DNA from: Paracidovorax sp031843945
GTDB taxonomy: Bacteria > Pseudomonadota > Gammaproteobacteria > Burkholderiales > Burkholderiaceae_C
DNA: 64,000 nucleotides
Reading direction: 5' to 3'
Assembly (NCBI RefSeq): GCF_031843945.1
Contig: NZ_JAVTJJ010000001.1
Coordinates: forward strand, 868,001 to 932,000
The notes under the pieces are model-generated. The model searched no databases and had not been told where the DNA came from. It was given only the letters and a program-made list of their open reading frames with translations. Positions within the stretch are counted from its first letter, which is position 1. Each line of letters begins with the position of its first letter. The position numbers and the translations under genes are program-made. Below are positions 8,528-16,609 of the stretch, one piece after another.

Positions 8528-9487
8528 TCAGACCATGCCGGCCTTGACCATCGTGGCGCGCAGGCTGGCGAACTCGGCATCCACGAAGGTGCCGAACTCG
8601 TCGCCGGCCAGCCACGCGGGCGTCCAGTCGTTCTTTTCCATCGACTCGGCCCAGCTCTTGCTCTTGAGGCCCTTGGCCACCATGTCGATGAGCGCCTTGC
8701 GTTGCTCCGGCGTGATGCCAGGGGCCGCATAGACGCCGCGCCAGTTGCCAATCTCCACGTTCACGCCCTGCTCCTTGAGCGTGGGCACCGAAGAGCCCTT
8801 GAGCCGCTGGCCGGACGTGACGGCGACAGGCACCATCTTCTTGGTGTTGATGTATTCGGCCATCTCGCTGTAGCCACCACCGCCGATGGTCACGTTGCCG
8901 CCCAAAATGGCAGCGATGGCCTCACCGCCCCCACGGAAGGCCACGTAGTTGATCTTGGCCGGGTCCACGCCCACTTCGCGGGCGATCATGGCAGCGGCGA
9001 TGTGCTCGGTGGAACCGCGCGAACCGCCGCCCCACTTCACGCTGCCGGGGTCTTTCTTCAACTGGGCGATCACCTCGGCCATCGACTTGAAGGGCGAGTT
9101 GGCGGGCAGCACGAACACGTTGTATTCGCTGGTCAGGCGCGCGATGGGCGTGGCCTGCGTCAGGTTGACCGGCGGCTTGCCGGTGATGATGCCGCCCAGC
9201 ATCACGGCGCCCATCACCATCAGCGCATTGGGGTCGCCCTTGGAGCCGTTGACGAACTGCGCCAGGCCGATGGCGCCGGCTGCACCACCCTTGTTGTCAT
9301 AGGTGACCGAAGAGGCCACGCCTGCGTCCTGCAGGGCCTTGCCTAAAGCGCGGCCCGTGGTATCCCAGCCACCACCGGGGTTGGCCGGCAGCAGCATCTT
9401 GACGGCCGATGCGGCATGGGCCGACAGCGGCAGCGTGCCGGCAGCCGCCAGGGCGGCCAAAGACTTGAGGAAGGTATCGCGACGCAT
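8528..9487 (-). CDS. tctC: TctC/Bug-type periplasmic solute-binding protein
   Basis: A 319-residue exported binding protein of the Bug family, first gene of tctCBA. Signal peptide at about residues 1-25 (MRRDTFLKSLAALAAAG..LPLSAHA|AS). LPANPGGGWDTTGRALGKAL and the DNKGGAAGAIGL block form the carboxylate-binding loops seen in this family; ..WRGVYAAPGITPEQR is the conserved C-terminal lobe motif. AGGAGA lies before the ATG. It is divergent from tctD with a 131-bp shared regulatory gap, the usual tctCBA/tctDE arrangement in which the sensor pair activates the transporter when substrate is present. It closely resembles the orphan binding protein at 32390. Confidence 0.93.
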   Translation of the reverse strand: MRRDTFLKSLAALAAAGTLPLSAHAASAVKMLLPANPGGGWDTTGRALGKALQDAGVASSVTYDNKGGAAGAIGLAQFVNGSKGDPNALMVMGAVMLGGIITGKPPVNLTQATPIARLTSEYNVFVLPANSPFKSMAEVIAQLKKDPGSVKWGGGSRGSTEHIAAAMIAREVGVDPAKINYVAFRGGGEAIAAILGGNVTIGGGGYSEMAEYINTKKMVPVAVTSGQRLKGSSVPTLKEQGVNVEIGNWRGVYAAPGITPEQRKALIDMVAKGLKSKSWAESMEKNDWTPAWLAGDEFGTFVDAEFASLRATMVKAGMV

Positions 9488-9618
9488 AGGTGTCTCCTAA
9501 TGTTGGATGCAATCTGACGCAGGCGATGATGCGCGCGCAGCCTGTCAAATGGCTGTCCGCAGACTCAGGGAAAACACCCATGGGGCGGGCCCGCACAGCC
9601 GGTGATATGGTGCCGCGC

Positions 9619-10314
9619 ATGCAACTGTTACTCGTGGAAGACGACGCCGCCATGCAGGCCACGCTGCAGCGATCGCTGGTGCGGCGCGGCATGGAGGTGA
9701 CCGCCCTGGCCGACGGCCGCGCGGCGCTCGCCCAATGGATCGCCAGGCCGCCCGACGCCGTCGTGCTGGACCTCAGCCTGCCCGGGCTCGATGGCCTGCA
9801 AGTGCTGCAACAAGCCCGGGCGCGCGGCCTGCGCACGCCCGTGCTGCTACTGACGGCGCGCGGCACCGTGGGCGACCGCGTGCTGGGCCTGAACGCCGGT
9901 GCCGACGACTACCTGCCCAAACCGTTCGATCTGGACGAGCTGGAGGCGCGCCTGCGCGCCCTGCTGCGCCGCAGTGGCGAACAGTTGGAAGCCAAATCGG
10001 CCCCTAGCGCAATCACAGTGGGCGCCATACGCTATGAAAAAGATAGCGGTGCAATTTACTTGGCTGGCGAAGTGATGGAGCTGACCCCGCGCGAGCTGGC
10101 GCTGATGCACGCATTGTTGGCCCAGCCGGGGCATGCCATCACCAAGGAACGGCTCTACGAGCTGGTCTTCCCCGGCCAGCTCGACGTGCAGTACGAGGCC
10201 ATCGAAGTCGTCGTCTACCGCCTGCGCAAGAAGCTGTCGGGCACGGGCCTGACGCTGATGACGCTGCGAGGGCTGGGTTACCTGCTGAAGGCCGACGCAC
10301 AGGCTGATGCATGA
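9619..10314 (+). CDS. tctD: OmpR-family response regulator TctD
   Basis: A 231-residue response regulator. The receiver domain (1-115) shows acidic residues VEDD at 6-9, phospho-acceptor Asp51 in VVLDLSLPGLDG, and Lys in YLPKPFD. A winged-helix DNA-binding domain (about 145-225) ends in TLRGLGYLL. The linker (residues 126-143) is encoded by a decayed copy of the dispersed repeat of this genome, so it may be longer than in relatives. ATG 9619 was chosen over 9607 or GTG 9610 because MQLLLVEDD is the canonical start. It overlaps tctE by ATGA. Inferred role: activator of the divergent tctCBA operon. Confidence 0.92.
   Translation: MQLLLVEDDAAMQATLQRSLVRRGMEVTALADGRAALAQWIARPPDAVVLDLSLPGLDGLQVLQQARARGLRTPVLLLTARGTVGDRVLGLNAGADDYLPKPFDLDELEARLRALLRRSGEQLEAKSAPSAITVGAIRYEKDSGAIYLAGEVMELTPRELALMHALLAQPGHAITKERLYELVFPGQLDVQYEAIEVVVYRLRKKLSGTGLTLMTLRGLGYLLKADAQADA
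9994..10047 (+). repeat. Decayed dispersed-repeat copy inside tctD
   Basis: Begins AAATCGGCCCCTAGCGC and ends GCTATGAAAAAGATAGC, matching the two ends of the repeat consensus, while the middle has diverged. It is read in frame as the linker between receiver and DNA-binding domain. Confidence 0.5.
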
Positions 10315-11753
10315 GGCGACGCAGCAGGCACCCGCTGGCCCTGTCGCTGCGCCGGCAACTGCTGGTGGGCATTCTGGTGCCGGTGATCGTCTTCGTCGTC
10401 TTCAACACGCTGAGCCTCTACCGCGAAACGCTGGAATCGCTGCACACGGCGTATGACCGCACCCTGCTCGCATCGACCAAAAGCATCAGCGAGCAGCTGG
10501 ACGTGAACGGCTACGACGACGCGGCCATCCTGCGTGCCACCGTGCCCTATTCGGCGCTGGAGACCTTCGAGGCCGACAACCAGAGCCGCATGTTCTACCG
10601 CGTATCCAACATGCATGGCGAGCTGGTGTCAGGCTTTGCCGAACTGCCCGTATGGCGCGGCACCATTCCCGACCGCCCGCCCTATGCCGCGCTGGTGGAT
10701 TTCTATGACGACGAATTCCGGGGCCAGCCGGTGCGCGTGGCGGTGCTGCTGCAGCCCGTGTCGTCACCCAACGGCCGGGGCATGGCGGTGATCCAGGTCG
10801 CCGAAACGCTGGAGTTGCGCCGCACGCTCGCCCTGCAGATGCTGTGGGCCACCGTGTTACGGCAAGCGCTGCTGGTGGCCGCCATCGCGCTCATCGTGGT
10901 GCTGGTGGTGCAGCGCGCGACCCGCCCGGTGCGCCAGCTGAGCGTGCACCTGCAAAACCGCACCGAAGAAGACCTGAGCCCCATCAGCGCGCCTGCGGCA
11001 CCGCGCGAGCTGCAACCGCTGATCGACGCCACCAACGGCGTCATGCAGCGCCTGGCCTACCTGCTGGAACACCAGAAGCGATTCGTGCGCGATGCCTCGC
11101 ACCAGCTGCGCACGCCGCTTGCCGTGTTGAAAATTCAGGTGCAATCGGCCCTGCGTGGCGATGCGCCGCCCGAGCAGGCGCTGCGCGAGATCGGCGACAC
11201 GGTTGATCGCGCCACGCAACTGGCCAACCAGATGCTGGCGCTGGCCAAGGTGGAGCAACTGCGCCAGCAAAGCGCGCCGCTCGTGGCGCGGCTGGATGCG
11301 GTGCTGCGCGAGGTGGCGCTCGATCTGTCGCCGCTGGTGGCCCAGCGCGACCTGGACTTCGGCATCCACACCGACCCGGCACCGCTGCGTGCGCATGAAT
11401 GGATGCTGCGCGAATTGACGCGCAACCTGCTGCACAACGCCATCCGCCACGCGCCGCCCGGCAGCACCCTGACGGTGGATCTGCGCACCGACGGCCGCCA
11501 CGCCGCGCTCACCATCGCCGACCAGGGGCCGGGCATCGACGCGGAACTGGCAACGCGCCTCTTTCAGCCCTTTTCAGCCGGAGACATCCGCACCGGTTCG
11601 GGCCTGGGGCTCGCCATCTGCCAGGAGATCGTGCTGACGCTGGGAGGCACCATCGCCCTGGTCAACCGGGAGGCAGGCGGCCACATCAACGGGTTGGACG
11701 CCGTCGTGCGCCTGCCGCTGGAGGCAAGCAACCCGAGCGCCAGCGAGCGCTGA
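10311..11753 (+). CDS. tctE: Sensor histidine kinase TctE
   Basis: A 480-residue membrane sensor kinase. Membrane helices at about 17-35 and 184-203 enclose a periplasmic sensor region of about 150 residues. The cytoplasmic half has phospho-acceptor His264 in RDASHQLRTPLAVL, an N box (LLHNAIRHAPPGS), a G1 box (IADQGPGID) and a G2-like box (TGSGLGLAIC). The start overlaps the tctD stop (ATGA), showing coupled translation. With tctD it should sense an extracellular tri- or dicarboxylate and control tctCBA. Confidence 0.93.
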   Translation: MRRRSRHPLALSLRRQLLVGILVPVIVFVVFNTLSLYRETLESLHTAYDRTLLASTKSISEQLDVNGYDDAAILRATVPYSALETFEADNQSRMFYRVSNMHGELVSGFAELPVWRGTIPDRPPYAALVDFYDDEFRGQPVRVAVLLQPVSSPNGRGMAVIQVAETLELRRTLALQMLWATVLRQALLVAAIALIVVLVVQRATRPVRQLSVHLQNRTEEDLSPISAPAAPRELQPLIDATNGVMQRLAYLLEHQKRFVRDASHQLRTPLAVLKIQVQSALRGDAPPEQALREIGDTVDRATQLANQMLALAKVEQLRQQSAPLVARLDAVLREVALDLSPLVAQRDLDFGIHTDPAPLRAHEWMLRELTRNLLHNAIRHAPPGSTLTVDLRTDGRHAALTIADQGPGIDAELATRLFQPFSAGDIRTGSGLGLAICQEIVLTLGGTIALVNREAGGHINGLDAVVRLPLEASNPSASER

Positions 11754-11820
11754 ATACCACCCCGCAAGACAGTTCTGCCCATTGGCTTTAAGCCTGCCAA
11801 AGCGTACCCACCTGATCCCA

Positions 11821-12255
11821 ATGACCTCGATGACTAAGACTCCCCTCGCAGCCATGCGGCTGGACAAGTGGCTCTGGTGCGCTCGCTTCTACAAGACCCG
11901 CAGCCTTTCAGCGGAAGAGATCGGCAAGGGCCGGGTCACGGTGAATGGCCAACTGGCCAAGCCGTCACGCGATGTCCGGCCCGGCGACACATTGGTGATG
12001 CGGCAGGGGCCGGTGGAGCGCACCGTCACCGTGCGCGCACTAAGCGGCATGCGCGGCCCGGCGCCAGCGGCGCAGTTGCTTTATGAAGAAACACCCGACA
12101 GCGTTGCGGCACGCGCGGCCGCCGCCGAACTGCGGCGATTGGCCCCGGAGCCCGCAGACACGCTGCAGGACGGCCGCCCTACCAAACGCGACCGCCGCAC
12201 CATCGACCAGGCCCGCGACTGGGGCCAGCGCTGGAGCGCGTCTATCGACGATTGA
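11821..12255 (+). CDS. hslR: S4-domain RNA-binding protein, Hsp15/HslR-like
   Basis: A 144-residue cytosolic protein. The S4 domain (about 11-70) has the typical MRLDKWLWCARFYKTRSLS opening and GRVTVNGQLAKPSRDVRPGD. The basic C-terminal tail (RPTKRDRRTIDQAR) fits the Hsp15 family, which binds stalled 50S subunits carrying peptidyl-tRNA. ATG 11821 (MTSMTKTP) was taken; ATG 11830 or 11854 are possible. It starts 67 bp after tctE on the same strand. Confidence 0.88.
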   Translation: MTSMTKTPLAAMRLDKWLWCARFYKTRSLSAEEIGKGRVTVNGQLAKPSRDVRPGDTLVMRQGPVERTVTVRALSGMRGPAPAAQLLYEETPDSVAARAAAAELRRLAPEPADTLQDGRPTKRDRRTIDQARDWGQRWSASIDD

Positions 12256-12276
12256 AGACGCGCGAAAACCTTCGAA

Positions 12277-12582
12277 TCAGGCCGCGAGCGGCTCTGGAAA
12301 GTGCACCGCAAGCGCATCGCCCTCGCCCGCCAACAGGCTCAGGTACGACGGCGCTACCGGCTTCTCGCACGGCACCGAGCGAAAGCGGATCGCGATGTCG
12401 GCAGCTGCGGGCGAGAAGAACAGGCAAACCTTGTCGGCGACTGAGTCATAGCTTGAAAATAGCGCCCGGCCAGAACCCGGTTTTGCCATCAGAAACTTGG
12501 CCATGAAGACTTGCTGAATCTGGCGAGCGGGCTCGAACGCATCACGTTCACTGCCCAAATCCAAACGGTACCAGTTGCTCAC
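12277..12582 (-). CDS. Hypothetical protein, 101 residues
   Basis: A soluble protein starting at GTG (MSNWYRLDLGSERDAFEP), with AAAGG 8 bases upstream. It contains no signal peptide or membrane helix. The sequence FFSPAAADIAIRFRSVPCEKPVAPS and the acidic, aromatic composition look like a real folded protein rather than a shadow, and codon use matches the neighbours. I do not recognise a family. It converges on hslR, and the next gene upstream on its strand is pmbA, 315 bp away. Confidence 0.6.
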   Translation of the reverse strand: MSNWYRLDLGSERDAFEPARQIQQVFMAKFLMAKPGSGRALFSSYDSVADKVCLFFSPAAADIAIRFRSVPCEKPVAPSYLSLLAGEGDALAVHFPEPLAA

Positions 12583-12792
12583 GATAGCCTTTCACCGGAC
12601 TAGCCGGAAGAATGTGAATGAGGCCATCGTAGAAAACCCTAGGTTCCGCGGACGTTCGCGAAGCGCCCATGCCTGCGTAGGACTCGACCGCATGCTGGCG
12701 GTCTATGCAAACCGGCGCGGACGAGTGCAATTCCCGTGTTTCCACCCAGCGGCACAACCGGCGCACACAGCGCACGGCAGCCATCCTAAGAT

Positions 12793-12868
12793 GAATCCGT
12801 CGGCCTTACAGCCGGCACCCTCCCTTTGCTTTTCAAGCAATTTGACCTGCCTCGGCAGGTCTTTTTTT
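12793..12868 (+). ncRNA. Candidate small RNA with three stem-loops and a C/U-rich strand
   Basis: About 75 nt. Hairpin 1 at 12801-12814 (CGGC, loop CTTACA, GCCG). An unpaired CACCCTCCC stretch at 12816-12824, complementary to Shine-Dalgarno-like purine tracts. Hairpin 2 at 12826-12840 (TTGCTT, loop TTC, AAGCAA). Terminator at 12844-12861 (GACCTGC, loop CTCG, GCAGGTC) followed by seven T. A weak -10 (TAAGAT, 12787-12792) lies just upstream with no good -35. No coding gene on the plus strand ends here, so the terminator is otherwise unexplained. Expression is inferred. Confidence 0.4.
12844..12868 (+). terminator. Intrinsic terminator (plus strand) of candidate sRNA
   Basis: 7-bp GC-rich stem with CTCG tetraloop and a T7 tract. 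Confidence 0.75.
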
Positions 12869-12896
12869 GCCTGTTGGCAGCCGTTCTGCGCTCGCC

Positions 12897-14315
12897 TTAG
12901 GCTCCGCTGCCGGCTACCTTCATGCGGTTGATCAGAATCGAGCCCACCGTCTTGGCGCCGTAGTTATACGCATCGGCACCTACCGCTTCGATGCCCTGCA
13001 GCATGTTCTTGAGGTTGCCGGCGATGGTGATCTCATGCACCGGGAAAGCGATTTCGCCGTTCTCTACCCAGAAGCCGCTGGCGCCGCGCGAATAGTCGCC
13101 CGTCACGTAGTTCACGCCCTGGCCCATCAGTTCGACCACGAAAAGACCCGTGCCCAGCTTCTTGAGCATGGCGTCCAGATCGTCGCCCGGCCGGGTGTGG
13201 CGCGAGGTGAGCGTGAGGTTGTGCGATCCGCCCGCATTGCCGGTGGTCTTCATGCCCAGCTTGCGCGCCGAATAGGTCGACAAAAAGTAGCCCTCCACGC
13301 GGCCGGCGTTCACCACCTTGCGGGCCGCCACGCGCACGCCTTCCTCGTCGAAGGGCGAACTGCCCTTGCCGCGCGGCGTGAAGGGATCTTCCAGCACATC
13401 GATGTGCTTGGGGAAGACGCGCTTGCCCAGCGAGTCGAGCAAGAAGGTGCTCTTGCGGTAGAGCGCGCCGCCGCTCACCGCCTGCACGAAGCCGCCGAGC
13501 AGGCCTGCGGCCAGCGGCGATTCGAACAGCACCGGGCATTCGATGGTCGGGATCTTGCGGCTGCCCAGGCGGCTCAAGGCGCGCTCGGCGGCGTAACGCC
13601 CGATCTGCGCGGGGGCCGACAGCTCGGCCGCATCGCGCATGGAGCTGTACCAGGCATCACGCTGCATCTCGGCGTTGCGCCCGGGCAGCGATGCGATGGG
13701 TGCCACCGACATGCTGTGGCGCGAGCTGGCATAGCCGCCGCGAAAGCCACGCGTGTGGGCGCTGAAGAAATGGCTCTGCTGGGCCGACACGCCCGCGCCC
13801 TCGCTGTTGGTGATGCGCTTGTGCGTGCGCAACGCCGCGTCTTCGCATTCGATGGCCAGGCGCGCCGCCTCTTCGCTGTTGATGGCCCAGGGGTGGAACA
13901 GTTGCAGGTCGCGGTGCGTGGCCTCGGGCGCGATGTCGGCCGCGTCGGGCAGGCCGGCCACCGGGTCTTCGGCGGTGAAGCGGGCGATGTCGTGCGCGGC
14001 CTGCACGGTGCGCTCGATGGCGGCCAGGGAAAAGTCCGACGTGCTGGCATTGCCGCGCCGGTGGCCCACGTACACCGTCACGCCCAGCGACTTGTCGCGG
14101 TTGCGCTCCACGGTTTCCAGCTCGCCCTTGCGCACGTTCACCGACAGACCGCAGCCTTCTGACGCTTCGGCGCCGGCATCGGTGGCGCCCAGCTTGCGGG
14201 CGTGCGCCAGGGCGTGGTCGACCAGGCCTTCAAAAAACGGACGGGTGTAGCTGAAGCCGTTGTCGGCGGGGGCGGAATCTGCGCCGGCGGCGGCGCGTGC
14301 ACGGGGTGTATTCAT
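12897..14315 (-). CDS. pmbA: TldD/PmbA family metalloprotease PmbA
   Basis: A 472-residue cytosolic protein of the PmbA (TldE) type, partner of TldD in peptide maturation, antitoxin degradation and microcin processing in enterobacteria. Marks: ASEGCGLSVNVRKGELETVE, LGVTVYVGHRRGNASTSD near the N-terminus, and the C-terminal GQGVNYVTGDYSRGASGFWVENG and EITIAGNLKNML blocks. PmbA subunits lack the HExxxH zinc site of TldD, and none is seen here, which supports PmbA. ATG 14315 was chosen (MNTPRARA); the frame is open further up but without family sequence. It is divergent from yjgA with a 91-bp gap, a common beta-proteobacterial arrangement. Confidence 0.94.
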   Translation of the reverse strand: MNTPRARAAAGADSAPADNGFSYTRPFFEGLVDHALAHARKLGATDAGAEASEGCGLSVNVRKGELETVERNRDKSLGVTVYVGHRRGNASTSDFSLAAIERTVQAAHDIARFTAEDPVAGLPDAADIAPEATHRDLQLFHPWAINSEEAARLAIECEDAALRTHKRITNSEGAGVSAQQSHFFSAHTRGFRGGYASSRHSMSVAPIASLPGRNAEMQRDAWYSSMRDAAELSAPAQIGRYAAERALSRLGSRKIPTIECPVLFESPLAAGLLGGFVQAVSGGALYRKSTFLLDSLGKRVFPKHIDVLEDPFTPRGKGSSPFDEEGVRVAARKVVNAGRVEGYFLSTYSARKLGMKTTGNAGGSHNLTLTSRHTRPGDDLDAMLKKLGTGLFVVELMGQGVNYVTGDYSRGASGFWVENGEIAFPVHEITIAGNLKNMLQGIEAVGADAYNYGAKTVGSILINRMKVAGSGA

Positions 14316-14406
14316 ATCGGCAGCTATGATACTTGCCGCTCCCCGGCGCCATGGAGCCGGGTCTTTCCCCGGGCACGCCCGTGCCCCTCCCCCTGTCTCC
14401 CCACCC

Positions 14407-15063
14407 ATGTCACGCAAACCCACCAAAGGCTACTTCGTGCGAGGCCAGTTCGTTGCCGAAGGCAGCGAACTCGACATCGAACTGAAGGCCGAACTCAAAG
14501 GCACGAGCGAATCGAGCCGCACCGACCTGAAGCGCGAAAGCGATGCGCTGCAGATTCTCGGCCGCGACTTGCTTACCTTGCGCCTCGACCTGCTCGACCG
14601 CCTGCAGCTGCCTGAAAAGCTGCACGACGCGCTGGCCGAAGCCAAGCGCATCACGAATTTCGAAGGCAAGCGCCGCCAGATGCAGTACGTCGGCAAGCTG
14701 ATGCGCAAGCTCGACGAAGCCACCGTGCTGGCCGCCCAGGCCGCGTTGCAAGAACAGCACAGCGGTTCGGCCACCGAGAAGCTGGCGCTGCACCAGGCCG
14801 AGCAATGGCGCGAACGGCTCATCGCCGAAGACGGCGCTTTGGCCGAATGGCTGGAGCAGTTTCCGCGCACCGACACGCAGCAGGTTCGCGCGCTGATCCG
14901 CCAGGCCCGCAAGGACGCGCAGCCCGAGGGCAAGGTCGCGAACGTGCAGGTGTCGCAAGGCCTGGCCCCGCGCAAGGGCCGCGCCTACCGCGAGCTGTTC
15001 CAGCTGGTGCGCGACCAGATGGACGACGCGGGCACCGATAACACAGACAGCAGCGATGCCTGA
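14407..15063 (+). CDS. darP: Ribosome-associated YjgA/DarP family protein (DUF615)
   Basis: A 218-residue, strongly charged, helical protein. The DUF615 core spans about residues 15-175 (GSELDIELKAELKGTSESSRTD.., LPEKLHDALAEAKRI..EGKRRQMQYVGKLMR). Known role in E. coli: late 50S subunit assembly. ATG 14407 is preceded by the pmbA-yjgA divergent promoter region. The last 8 bases overlap the mog start, so the two are translationally coupled. Confidence 0.93.
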   Translation: MSRKPTKGYFVRGQFVAEGSELDIELKAELKGTSESSRTDLKRESDALQILGRDLLTLRLDLLDRLQLPEKLHDALAEAKRITNFEGKRRQMQYVGKLMRKLDEATVLAAQAALQEQHSGSATEKLALHQAEQWRERLIAEDGALAEWLEQFPRTDTQQVRALIRQARKDAQPEGKVANVQVSQGLAPRKGRAYRELFQLVRDQMDDAGTDNTDSSDA

Positions 15064-15673
15064 GACCCTGCCCGCCCTGCCGCCCCCCGAGCCGGTCCGC
15101 ATCGGCATCGTCTCCATCAGCGACCGGGCCAGTACTGGCGTCTATGAAGACAAGGGCCTGCCTGCGTTGCAGGACTGGCTGGGCCGCGCGCTGCACAACC
15201 CCATCAGCTTCGAGCCCCGGCTCATTGCCGACGAGCAGGCCACCATCAGCGCCACGCTGATCGAGCTGGTGGACGGCTGCGGCTGCAGCCTGGTGCTGAC
15301 CACGGGCGGCACAGGCCCCGCGCTGCGCGACGTGACGCCCGAGGCCACGCTGGCCGTGGCGCACAAGGAGATGCCAGGCTTTGGCGAGCAGATGCGGCAG
15401 ATCAGCCTGGCTTTCGTGCCCACGGCGATCCTCTCGCGCCAGGTGGCGGTGGTGCGCGGCAGCGCGCTCATCATCAACCTGCCGGGCCAGCCCAAGGCGA
15501 TTGCCGAAACGCTGGAGGGCCTCAAGCGCGCCGATGGCAGCCAGGCCGTGCCAGGCATCTTTGCGGCCGTGCCCTACTGCGTCGATCTGATCGGTGGGCC
15601 GTACCTGGAAACGCGCGACGCGGTGTGCAAGGCCTTCCGGCCCAAGACGGCGCAGCGGCCGCCGCGCGACTGA
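15056..15673 (+). CDS. mog: Molybdopterin adenylyltransferase
   Basis: A 205-residue MoaB/Mog-family enzyme that adenylates molybdopterin before molybdate insertion. IGIVSISDRASTGVYEDKGLPAL at the N-terminus, the TTGGTGPALRDVTPEAT MPT-binding motif and ..RGSALIINLPGQPKA.. are characteristic. It overlaps yjgA by 8 bases. The stop codon is followed within 10 bases by a copy of the dispersed repeat. Molybdenum cofactor would be required, for example, by an assimilatory nitrate reductase served by the nitrate transporter at the other end of the window. Confidence 0.94.
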   Translation: MPETLPALPPPEPVRIGIVSISDRASTGVYEDKGLPALQDWLGRALHNPISFEPRLIADEQATISATLIELVDGCGCSLVLTTGGTGPALRDVTPEATLAVAHKEMPGFGEQMRQISLAFVPTAILSRQVAVVRGSALIINLPGQPKAIAETLEGLKRADGSQAVPGIFAAVPYCVDLIGGPYLETRDAVCKAFRPKTAQRPPRD

Positions 15674-15681
15674 AAATATCA

Positions 15682-15742
15682 ATCAAATCGGCCTCTAGCG
15701 CCCTATTTATAAGCGCTGGTAGCTATTATTTTTATAGCAAAA
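15682..15742 (+). repeat. Dispersed palindromic repeat, copy 1
   Basis: ATCAAATCGGCCTCTAGCGC..TATAAGCGCTGGTAGCTATT..TATAGCAA. It contains two nested inverted repeats, AGCGC/GCGCT and a GCTAT/ATAGC arm. It fills the gap between the convergent mog and cysE genes. Confidence 0.85.
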
Positions 15743-15755
15743 GGCCTACGCCGCC

Positions 15756-16538
15756 TTACTTGCCCACCAGCGCATTGAGGCGCTCGGCCTCGAACTGCTC
15801 GCTGCGGGCTGCGTTGCCCGGCACGCAGCCGCCGGCCTGCGGCGCGGTGCGGGCCAGCTTTTCGATGGCTTCCCACAGCAGCGCGATCTGCTGCTCCTGC
15901 GACGAGGCGTTGTCGATCAGCCCGCGCATGGCCTGCGACAGCGGATCGTCTTCCTGCGTGATGCCGTAGGCGCTGAAGCGCTGGGGCGGCTGCGGCTCGG
16001 TCACGTCGGCGCTGGCGCCGGTTTTGGACTCGATGATGCGCGCCGGAATGCCCACCGCCGTGGCGCCGGCCGGCACCGGCTTGATGACCACCGCGTTGCT
16101 GCCTATTTTTGCGCCGTCGCCCACTTCAAAGCCGCCCAGCACCTTGGCGCCCGCGCTCACCACCACGTCGCGGCCCAGCGTCGGGTGGCGCTTGGCGCCC
16201 TTGTAGAGCGAGGTGCCGCCCAGCGTGACGCCCTGGTAGATGGTGCAGCCGTCGCCGATCACCGCCGTCTCGCCCACCACCACGCCCATGGCATGGTCGA
16301 AGAACACGCGCTGGCCGATCACCGCGCCGGGGTGGATCTCGATGCCCGTGGCCCAGCGCGCGATGTGCGAGATGAAGCGCCCCAGCCATTTCAGGCCGTG
16401 GTTCCAGCACCAGTGCGCGGGCCGGTGCAGCCAGATCGCATGCAGGCCCGGATAACAGGTGACCACCTCCCACGTGCTGCGCGCGGCAGGATCGCGGTCG
16501 AGGATGCACTGGATGTCGGAGCGAAGGCGGGCAAACAT
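15756..16538 (-). CDS. cysE: Serine O-acetyltransferase
   Basis: A 260-residue enzyme that makes O-acetylserine from serine and acetyl-CoA, the committed step to cysteine. A helical N-terminal region is followed by a left-handed beta-helix of hexapeptide repeats (IEIHPGAVIGQRVFFDHAMGVVVGETAVIGDG..), with the catalytic His in FFDHA, then GGTSLYKGAKRHPTLG and the closing PAGATAVGIPARII. A C-terminal extension of about 80 residues follows (with RFSAYGI), as in Comamonadaceae homologues. ATG 16538 begins MFARLRSDIQ. trmJ lies 71 bp upstream on the same strand. Confidence 0.95.
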   Translation of the reverse strand: MFARLRSDIQCILDRDPAARSTWEVVTCYPGLHAIWLHRPAHWCWNHGLKWLGRFISHIARWATGIEIHPGAVIGQRVFFDHAMGVVVGETAVIGDGCTIYQGVTLGGTSLYKGAKRHPTLGRDVVVSAGAKVLGGFEVGDGAKIGSNAVVIKPVPAGATAVGIPARIIESKTGASADVTEPQPPQRFSAYGITQEDDPLSQAMRGLIDNASSQEQQIALLWEAIEKLARTAPQAGGCVPGNAARSEQFEAERLNALVGK

Positions 16539-16609
16539 GGGGGACGGACAGTTGTTTTTGAAATATGCGAATGAGCCAATCAGCGAAGACGCTGACGACG
16601 GCGGGCAGT

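Larger units (their letters stand above)
12583..12896. other. Intergenic region with a candidate sRNA
   Basis: 314 bp between the 101-residue hypothetical and pmbA. No protein-coding frame is convincing. The right part ends in a clear plus-strand intrinsic terminator (12844-12868) that faces no annotated gene end, which is why a small RNA is proposed. Confidence 0.5.

Noticed and set aside
12548..12784. 78-codon minus-strand frame between the 101-residue hypothetical and pmbA
   Set aside because: Overlaps the start of the better-supported hypothetical gene and shows no family sequence or ribosome binding site.
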